Below the pieces are notes generated by a model. That model did not search any database. It saw nothing but the letters and a program-made list of their open reading frames with translations, and was not told where the DNA came from. The position numbers were made by a program, and so were the translations under genes. A stretch of 64,000 nt of DNA from Campylobacter_A concisus_Y (GTDB lineage Bacteria > Campylobacterota > Campylobacteria > Campylobacterales > Campylobacteraceae): the NCBI RefSeq assembly GCF_902460415.1, contig NZ_CABPTY010000001.1, positions 778,275 to 842,274 of the forward strand, written 5' to 3'. Shown one piece after another: positions 58,320-64,000 of this stretch. The number at the start of each line of letters is the position of its first letter. Position 1 is the first letter of the stretch.

Positions 58320-59207
58320 ACACCAAAGGGCAAGGCAGCTGACTTTTTTGCTAAACGTGCTGAGGAGCTAAGTGGCGGTAAATTAAAAGTTCAAGTCTTC
58401 CCATCAGCGCAGCTACTTGACGACGATAGAGTTTTTGGCGCGTTAAAGCTTGGCAATGTTCAAATGGCAGCTCCAAGTTTTTCAAAATTTACGCCTATTG
58501 TGCCGCAGTTTCAGCTATTTGACCTACCTTTCATCTTTAAAGATGCAGAGCACCTTCATAAGGTCCAAGATGGCGAGGTCGGTGAGGAGCTAAAAGCCCT
58601 TGTTACAAAAAAAGGCTTTGTGGCGCTTGATTATTGGGATGCTGGATTTAAGCATTTTAGCTCAAGTAAAAAGCCAGTTCTTGTGCCAGAAGATGCAAAA
58701 GGACAAAAATTTAGAATCCAAAGCTCAAAGGTACTTGAAGAACAAATTAAAGTAGTTGGTGGCAACCCACAAGTTTTACCATTTTCAGAGGTTTATTCTG
58801 CACTTCAACAAGGCGTAGTTGATGCGACTGAAAACCCACTTTCAAATTTCTATAACTCAAAATTTCACGAAGTTCAAAGCTCGCTTACACTTTCAAGTCA
58901 CGGATATTTGGGCTATTTAGTCGTTATGAGTGATAAATTTTGGAGCAAGCTACCAGATGATCTAAAAGCAAATGTAAAACAAGCTCTAAGCGAAGCAACA
59001 GCTTTCGAGAGAGAAGAGACAGCAAAAGAGGACGCTCACGTCATAGCTGAGCTTGAAAAATACATCGCTGCTAGTAAAAAACTAGAAATTTATAAGATCG
59101 ATGACGCACAAAAAGCCGAGTGGCAAAAGGTTATGCAGTCAATCTATCCTAAATTTTATGATGTTATCGGTAAAGACCTCATAGAAAAGACTCTTGGGAC
59201 AAAATAA
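58320..59207 (+). CDS. dctP: TRAP transporter substrate-binding protein, 5' end lost
   Basis: About 295 residues from TPKGKAADFFAKRAEEL to the stop. DctP marks: FPSAQLLDDDRVFGALKLGN, FQLFDLPFIFKDAEHLHKVQ, GQKFRIQSSKVLEEQIKVVG, EVYSALQQGVVDATENPLSN. It binds C4-dicarboxylates or similar acids in the periplasm. The signal peptide and first 35 or so residues are not in the sequence. An apparent ATG at 58242 lies in the inverted artefact and is not the true start. The stop overlaps the dctQ start. Confidence 0.85.
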   Translation, partial: TPKGKAADFFAKRAEELSGGKLKVQVFPSAQLLDDDRVFGALKLGNVQMAAPSFSKFTPIVPQFQLFDLPFIFKDAEHLHKVQDGEVGEELKALVTKKGFVALDYWDAGFKHFSSSKKPVLVPEDAKGQKFRIQSSKVLEEQIKVVGGNPQVLPFSEVYSALQQGVVDATENPLSNFYNSKFHEVQSSLTLSSHGYLGYLVVMSDKFWSKLPDDLKANVKQALSEATAFEREETAKEDAHVIAELEKYIAASKKLEIYKIDDAQKAEWQKVMQSIYPKFYDVIGKDLIEKTLGTK

Positions 59208-59749
59208 TGAAGAGCTTTTTTAATGTCCTTGATATAGCGATAGCCTCACTAAATAAAACTATCGCAGTAGTTGGGCTCGCAAGTGGAACATTGCTAGCCT
59301 TTGCAAATGTCATGGCTAGATATTTTTTCGATAAAAGCTGGTCTTGGGCGAGCGAGCTATCAAACTATCTTTTTATCTGGTCGGCGTTTTTTGCCGCGGC
59401 ATACGGCTTTAATAAGGGCATTCACGTCAGTGTAACTATTTTGGTGGAAAAATTTCCACCAGCCCTTGCAAAAGCATGTTTAATCTTTTCTCATGTGCTA
59501 ACAACTGTCTTTTTGTTATTTATCGCGGTTTATTCTATTGATTATCTACAAATTCTTCACGAGATCGAGCAGATGATCATAGACCTTGGCATACCTCAAT
59601 GGGTCCCTATGCTAGTGCTTCCTATAGCCTTCGTCACAGCTAGCTACCGCTCGGCTGAAAAGGCTATCAAAGTAGCTCTAACTCCAGCAGCTCATGTCGT
59701 AAGTAACGAAGCGCACGAGCTAGCTCATGGTAGCGTAGTCAAAGACTAG
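59207..59749 (+). CDS. dctQ: TRAP transporter small permease
   Basis: 180 residues and four membrane helices: IAVVGLASGTLLAFANVMAR, WASELSNYLFIWSAFFAAAY, LIFSHVLTTVFLLFIAVYSI and the last near residue 145. SWASELSNYLFIW is the DctQ signature. Its ATG shares a base with the dctP stop. It pairs with DctM to form the sodium-driven permease. Confidence 0.92.
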   Translation: MKSFFNVLDIAIASLNKTIAVVGLASGTLLAFANVMARYFFDKSWSWASELSNYLFIWSAFFAAAYGFNKGIHVSVTILVEKFPPALAKACLIFSHVLTTVFLLFIAVYSIDYLQILHEIEQMIIDLGIPQWVPMLVLPIAFVTASYRSAEKAIKVALTPAAHVVSNEAHELAHGSVVKD

Positions 59750-59760
59750 GGAGAAAAAAG

Positions 59761-61044
59761 ATGACAATAGCATTTTTATTTATCCTACTTTTTGCACTGA
59801 TGCTAATAGGCGTGCCTGTGGCTGTCTCACTGGGAACTAGCACCGTTTTAACGATGATATTTTTTACAGATATCGACATCGCTACGATCCCACAGCTTAT
59901 ATTTGATGGTATCAATAAATTTTCGCTAATGGCGATACCGATGTTTATCTTGGCTGGAAATTTACTAAGCAAAGGCGGCTCAGCAAGACGTATCATCGAC
60001 TTTGCAAAATCTATGGTCGGACACTTGCCAGGTGGTTTGCCGATGAGTGCAATATTTGCCTGCATCATCTTTGCAGCAGTATCTGGAAGCTCGCCTGCGA
60101 CGGTTGTAGCTATTGGCTCAATTATGTTTGCAGCGATAAAAGAGGCTGGCTATCCAAAAGAGTACGCGGTGGGCGGCATAACTACGGCTGGCTCACTTGG
60201 AATTTTGATCCCGCCTTCAGTTGTTATGATAGTTTATGGTGTAACTGCTGAGGTTAGTATCGGTAAGCTTTTTATGGCAGGCGTTGTACCCGGTCTTATG
60301 CTCGGCGCTTTTATGCTTGTTCAAACTTATGTTGGCGCAAAAAAGCTTGGCTTTAAAGCAACTAAGGCTGAGCCATTTAAAGTAAGAGTGCAGAAATTTG
60401 CCAAAGCATTTTGGGCGCTTTTGATCGTCGTTGTGGTCATCGGCGGAATTTATGGAGGAATTTTTACTCCAACTGAAGCTGCTGCGGCAAGTGCTGTTTA
60501 TGCGCTATTTATCTCACTTTTTATCTATAGAGATATAAAGATAAAAGATCTTTGGGATATCTGCTTAGACTCAGCCCTTACAACAGCTATGATATTTTTC
60601 ATCATCGCAAACGCTGTTGTTTTTGCATATTTGCTAACTAGCGAGCAGATCCCTCAAGCTATCGCTTCGATGATACTTGACGCAAATATCGGTATGATAG
60701 GATTTTTGATATTTGTAAATATCCTGCTCTTTATCATGGGTCAGTTCATGGAGCCTTCAAGCGTCATCATGATCATGGTGCCACTTTTGCTTCCGATTTC
60801 AACGCAACTTGGCATAGATCCGATACATTTTGGCATTATCTTAGTTGTAAATATGGAGATAGGTATGGTGACTCCGCCTGTTGGACTAAATTTATTTGTC
60901 GCAAGCGGTCTTACAAATATGAATCTAAAAGAGGTAATCATGGCATGCTTGCCGTGGACACTTACTTTATTCTTTGGTCTTATCTTGGTTACTTATATAC
61001 CACAAATTTCTCTTTGGCTACCAAACCTAATGTATGGACATTAA
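59761..61044 (+). CDS. dctM: TRAP transporter large permease
   Basis: 427 residues, about twelve helices: IGVPVAVSLGTSTVLTMIFF, AGNLLSKGGSARRIIDFAKS, FAAVSGSSPATVVAIGSIMF, GILIPPSVVMIVYGVTAEVS. This is the usual DctM carrier. It follows dctQ by 11 bases with GGAGAAAAAAG. A terminator begins at the stop codon. Confidence 0.95.
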   Translation: MTIAFLFILLFALMLIGVPVAVSLGTSTVLTMIFFTDIDIATIPQLIFDGINKFSLMAIPMFILAGNLLSKGGSARRIIDFAKSMVGHLPGGLPMSAIFACIIFAAVSGSSPATVVAIGSIMFAAIKEAGYPKEYAVGGITTAGSLGILIPPSVVMIVYGVTAEVSIGKLFMAGVVPGLMLGAFMLVQTYVGAKKLGFKATKAEPFKVRVQKFAKAFWALLIVVVVIGGIYGGIFTPTEAAAASAVYALFISLFIYRDIKIKDLWDICLDSALTTAMIFFIIANAVVFAYLLTSEQIPQAIASMILDANIGMIGFLIFVNILLFIMGQFMEPSSVIMIMVPLLLPISTQLGIDPIHFGIILVVNMEIGMVTPPVGLNLFVASGLTNMNLKEVIMACLPWTLTLFFGLILVTYIPQISLWLPNLMYGH

Positions 61045-61071
61045 AATTTAGAGGCTCTTGCCTCTAAATTT
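61044..61071. terminator. Bidirectional terminator between dctM and GGDEF gene
   Basis: A perfect 12-bp stem AAATTTAGAGGC / GCCTCTAAATTT (61044-61055, 61060-61071), loop TCTT, between convergent genes and overlapping both stop codons. Confidence 0.85.
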
Positions 61072-62122
61072 ATGCTTTTGGGTCGTAATCCGCACTCATA
61101 ACGATATTTTTACCACTTCGCTTACCAGCATAAAGTAGATTATCAGCTTGTTTTATCATCTTTTCTAAGCTAAATTCTCCCGTACCATCATGAGCAACTA
61201 CTCCAAAAGTCATAGTTGCGTTGATCTTTATGTTTTCAAACTCAACTATATTTTTACTCAAAGTCTCTCTAACACGCTCTACGATACTTACAGCTGCATC
61301 TTTTTTTACGCCCAAGACGACTGCTAAAAATTCTTCTCCACCAAATCTAGCTACTCTATCTTTATCTCTAAATGTGTTTTTAAATATGCCTGATAAGCTT
61401 TTTAAAACAGCATCTCCTGCGCCGTGTCCATAGGTATCATTTATCTTTTTAAAGTTATCGATATCACACATAACGATAGCAAAGTCCCTATTTTTATAAA
61501 GATCGTTTTGACTTAAAATTTTCTGCATCGAAGTACGATTTAAAAGCCCTGTTAATGGATCGTGATTTAAGATATTTTCAGCCATCTCTTTTTCCTCTAA
61601 GATACTTAAAAATATAAATAAATTTGAGCTCTCCAAAAGGTACGAAACAACAACCGAAAATACACAAACCATACTTAAGTTAAAAACAAAAAGTAGATCT
61701 CTAAATCCGTCAAAATTTTTTACAGGCTGACCATCTAAATATATATAGCAGACTATGGATAAAATTATTTGCGTTGCAACTATTATGTAGTTAAAAAATT
61801 TATAGGTAAATGAAGTAAAAAATAGTATTAGCGACGATGCTAAAAACAATAATCCAAAACCGTATCCCCATCCAAGTGTCAGCATACAAACTAACGCATG
61901 AAATAAAATTTCAAGCTGGACTATTACCATTGTTATCTTGTTATTTTCAGGACTATCGTAAATAAGCCTTAAAAGAAAAAGATAGGTTGCTACTGAAAAT
62001 ATATTCATAACCGCCAGAATTTCTTCTTTCATAAATAAAAAAATAAAAAAATAACAGACGTGAGTTAATAATATTGAAAATATGATAAGTTTTTGGGTCG
62101 TATAGAGTGAAATTCTACGCAT
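61070..62122 (-). CDS. Membrane GGDEF diguanylate cyclase
   Basis: 350 residues. An N-terminal region of about six membrane helices (residues 10-175) is followed by a GGDEF domain: HDPLTGLLNRTSMQKIL, AIVMCDIDNFKKINDTYGHG, FGGEEFLAVV at about 265. The catalytic GGEEF is intact, and RDKD five residues before it is the inhibitory I-site. It makes cyclic di-GMP from GTP. It overlaps the next GGDEF gene by 8 bases; both look like one duplicated pair. Confidence 0.93.
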   Translation of the reverse strand: MRRISLYTTQKLIIFSILLTHVCYFFIFLFMKEEILAVMNIFSVATYLFLLRLIYDSPENNKITMVIVQLEILFHALVCMLTLGWGYGFGLLFLASSLILFFTSFTYKFFNYIIVATQIILSIVCYIYLDGQPVKNFDGFRDLLFVFNLSMVCVFSVVVSYLLESSNLFIFLSILEEKEMAENILNHDPLTGLLNRTSMQKILSQNDLYKNRDFAIVMCDIDNFKKINDTYGHGAGDAVLKSLSGIFKNTFRDKDRVARFGGEEFLAVVLGVKKDAAVSIVERVRETLSKNIVEFENIKINATMTFGVVAHDGTGEFSLEKMIKQADNLLYAGKRSGKNIVMSADYDPKA

Positions 62123-63194
62123 CCGAGCCCTTTTTTAAAATTTCTAATTCGATACGGTCTTTGCCATTTTGCTTGCCTTCGTAAAGCAGCTTATCTACTA
62201 AAGTTATGGCTTCCTCAAAATCCACCTCAACACCATTTGCACATATTAGCATGCCAAAGGTCATAGTAACTGGAGTTTTATCTGGAAGTTTTGCGTTGTT
62301 TATCTGTTTTTTAAGCCTTTTGCTCACTTCGTGGATAAATTCTATCTTTGTATCGGGCAAGATTATCAAAAATTCTTCTCCGCCCCAGCGGCAAACATAG
62401 TCTTTACCTCTAAATGATTTCTTTAAAGCACTGGCTACATCTTTTAAGACCTCATCACCGCAGTCATGCCCATATGTATCATTTATTTTTTTAAAATTAT
62501 CAATATCGCCTAGCATTATGACTAAATTTGTATTACCACTTCTTTCCTTGTTGGCAACTAGTTCAAATCTTAAAGTTTTTTCTATTGTTCTTCTATTTAA
62601 AAGCTGCGTTAAAAAATCATGCTTTGAGTCCTTTTCAAGCTCTTCCGTCTCTTTTCTTATTTGCTGATATCCACTAGAAGTGATAATATCTGCAAACATT
62701 GAAAGTCTTAAAACAATAAAAAAAGCAAAAACAATACTGCACACGACTATCGTCCCTCGTATAGCTGATGGGATCAGCGGCGCCTCATCTTTATGAATAA
62801 AATAAAGAAGTATAAGCAAGATTAATTCTAAAAATGCCATTATATAAGTAAGGCTCTTTGAATCAAATGCTAGGAAGTAGTTTATAAAAATTACACCAAC
62901 AAGTATTATCCAAATTCCAGTATTCCAACCCATAGTAGTAACAATAATAGTAACAAGCAATATAATATTTAGGTGAAATGCAAGAGATATTAATACTCTA
63001 TATTTTATGTCAAATTTTATTCTAAGCAATATCCCAGCTGCTATAAATAATAAGCACATAAAAAGTAGCGGTGTAGCCATGATCATAAAAAGCAACAAAG
63101 ATAGTGCATTCACAGCTATCATAACGTCTAATATCGTTTTATAGATATCATCGATCGCTTTATAACTACTTTGATCTACAAAATCGTGTGTCAA
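62115..63194 (-). CDS. Membrane GGDEF diguanylate cyclase (second copy)
   Basis: 359 residues. Six hydrophobic helices (residues 22-180) then a GGDEF domain: HDFLTQLLNRRTIEKTL, IMLGDIDNFKKINDTYGHDC, WGGEEFLIILPDTK. GGEEF and the I-site RGKD are intact. It is upstream of, and overlaps, its paralogue, so both are in one transcript. No EAL phosphodiesterase is nearby. Confidence 0.93.
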   Translation of the reverse strand: MTHDFVDQSSYKAIDDIYKTILDVMIAVNALSLLLFMIMATPLLFMCLLFIAAGILLRIKFDIKYRVLISLAFHLNIILLVTIIVTTMGWNTGIWIILVGVIFINYFLAFDSKSLTYIMAFLELILLILLYFIHKDEAPLIPSAIRGTIVVCSIVFAFFIVLRLSMFADIITSSGYQQIRKETEELEKDSKHDFLTQLLNRRTIEKTLRFELVANKERSGNTNLVIMLGDIDNFKKINDTYGHDCGDEVLKDVASALKKSFRGKDYVCRWGGEEFLIILPDTKIEFIHEVSKRLKKQINNAKLPDKTPVTMTFGMLICANGVEVDFEEAITLVDKLLYEGKQNGKDRIELEILKKGSDA

Positions 63195-63240
63195 ACAAAA
63201 CTCCCTGTAAATTTATTCCATTAAATTTCATTAAGTCATT

Positions 63241-63399
63241 CTAGTAAGAGTCGTAACTATCTTCGTCCTCGTCACTATCTTCGTAGTTGTAGTCATTTTC
63301 ATCATAATTATAGTCATAACTATCGCTACTATCGTCCTCATCGTCATTAAATTCAGAGTAGTCTTCTTCTACTTCTTCATAGTCAAAATCATCACTCAT
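63241..63399 (-). CDS. Tiny Asp/Glu/Tyr-rich protein
   Basis: 52 residues from the ATG at 63399 (MSDDFDYEEVEEDY), chosen because AAGGAGAAAAC stands ahead; a longer frame starts inside the MscS gene. About three quarters are Asp, Glu, Ser or Tyr, in low-complexity order (NDDEDDSSDSYDYNYDENDY). It is highly acidic and surely disordered. No family recognised. It follows the MscS gene by about 10 bases and may be co-transcribed with it. Confidence 0.55.
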   Translation of the reverse strand: MSDDFDYEEVEEDYSEFNDDEDDSSDSYDYNYDENDYNYEDSDEDEDSYDSY

Positions 63400-63409
63400 T
63401 GTTTTCTCC

Positions 63410-64000
63410 TTAAATTTTATCTTTGACACTTTCAATATACAAGCTTTGGCTTGGAAATGCGAAATTTAGACCATTTTGCTTTAAAATATCCATAATCTTT
63501 AGCATTACATCTTGTTTGACATCTAAAAATTCTCCCCAAACGATAGTCTTTGCAAAACAATAAACTAAAATATTTATCGAGCTATCTGCAAAATCATCAA
63601 CCACGACAAATAAATTTGATTTATATCCAGCATAATCATCGACTGACACTATACTTTGTCTATATTTTAGCCCTTTTTTCTTTGCTGTTATGTCCTCGCT
63701 TTTGGCAATATCTGGATGATTTATCAACATAGTTTTTATATCATCTACACATTTTTTAATCTCATCAGTTGTCGCTCCATACTCAATGCCAATTAGCATT
63801 CTGATACGTCTACCGACTTTTCTTCTACTCCAGTTTCTAACAGGATCACTTGCTAGTTTTGAGTTTGGCACAAAGATTAAAGCATTATCAAAACTTCTAA
63901 TAGTCGTCTTTCTAAAGCCAACCTCAACAACAGTACCCTCTATATCACCACAAACTATCCAATCTCCTTGCGAAAATGAGTTATCAAAGAGCATCATAAC
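63410..64000 (-). CDS. mscS: MscS-type mechanosensitive channel, cut by window edge
   Basis: The last 197 or so residues of an MscS protein. LFDNSFSQGDWIVCGDIEGT is the pore-proximal beta domain start, VVEVGFRKTTIRSFDNALIF and VPNSKLASDPVRNWSRR follow, then the cytoplasmic vestibule. The frame is open to the window edge, so the visible ATGs at 63997 and 63994 are internal. Such channels release solutes on osmotic downshock. Confidence 0.9.
   Translation of the reverse strand, partial: VMMLFDNSFSQGDWIVCGDIEGTVVEVGFRKTTIRSFDNALIFVPNSKLASDPVRNWSRRKVGRRIRMLIGIEYGATTDEIKKCVDDIKTMLINHPDIAKSEDITAKKKGLKYRQSIVSVDDYAGYKSNLFVVVDDFADSSINILVYCFAKTIVWGEFLDVKQDVMLKIMDILKQNGLNFAFPSQSLYIESVKDKI

Noticed and set aside
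57805..58333. Two minus-strand frames running through the gap
   Set aside because: They exist only because the Ns are read as open; the left part is non-coding AT-rich sequence.
1..64000. CRISPR array, IS element, prophage or integrase
   Set aside because: No regularly spaced repeats, transposase, integrase or phage structural genes were found on either strand.

Overview
The window is an AT-rich chromosomal segment of a Campylobacter species. The gene content and order, the dense AAATTT-type words and the clade II (Sec-exported, cytochrome-fused) nitrous oxide reductase cluster suggest something close to C. concisus. The species is inferred from gene content only. The sequence looks like a draft assembly: there is one run of Ns (57931-58232) with a suspicious inverted join at its right edge.

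Layout. 1-4200: a cut membrane-protein end, a DUF411 metal-binding protein, an SbmA/BacA-type transporter, an M48 lipoprotein protease, a broken GNAT acetyltransferase, tRNA-Ser(GGA), then a scar where pieces of two unrelated genes meet. 4200-8600: a small membrane protein, a TonB siderophore receptor, an apparently N-truncated PepSY protein and a Sel1-repeat protein. 8700-18340: a complete-looking nos cluster read leftwards: beta-propeller protein, nosZ, B, D, G, C1, C2, H, F, Y. It reduces N2O to N2 with electrons from the quinol pool. No nosL is seen, and a strong terminator lies just after nosZ. 18700-20700: moaC, a DUF493 gene and a coiled-coil protein. 20789-28433: housekeeping genes (uppP, tkt, ispA, a PDZ protein, ebfC/ybaB, panD, murE, a helical protein, nfu). 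28641-31678: an ABC importer operon whose first gene encodes a short protein that keeps the four-cysteine pattern of the [FeFe]-hydrogenase H-cluster domain. 31803-32807: a hypothetical protein with a sigma-28-like promoter. 33090-47049: the S10-spc-alpha ribosomal superoperon (rpsJ to rplQ, with secY, map, infA, rpoA), unusual only in two roughly 190-base structured spacers. 47307-51402: a type IIG restriction-modification enzyme with a G10 tract near its 3' end, overlapping a AAA ATPase gene. 51481-57663: a periplasmic protein, rnhB, tpx, a Cys/Met gamma-type PLP enzyme, a DIP1984 protein, a MalY/PatB lyase and sodB. 58320-61044: a TRAP transporter (dctP damaged at the gap, dctQ, dctM). 61070-64000: two membrane GGDEF diguanylate cyclases, a tiny Asp/Tyr-rich protein and a cut MscS channel.

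The items most worth following are the H-cluster-like protein fused into an ABC operon, the poly-G tract that sets how the R-M gene ends relative to its ATPase neighbour, the duplicated leader element at 8007 and 8637, the structured spacers inside the ribosomal operon, and the artefact or inverted copy at the dctP gap. No CRISPR array, insertion sequence, prophage or integrase was found.
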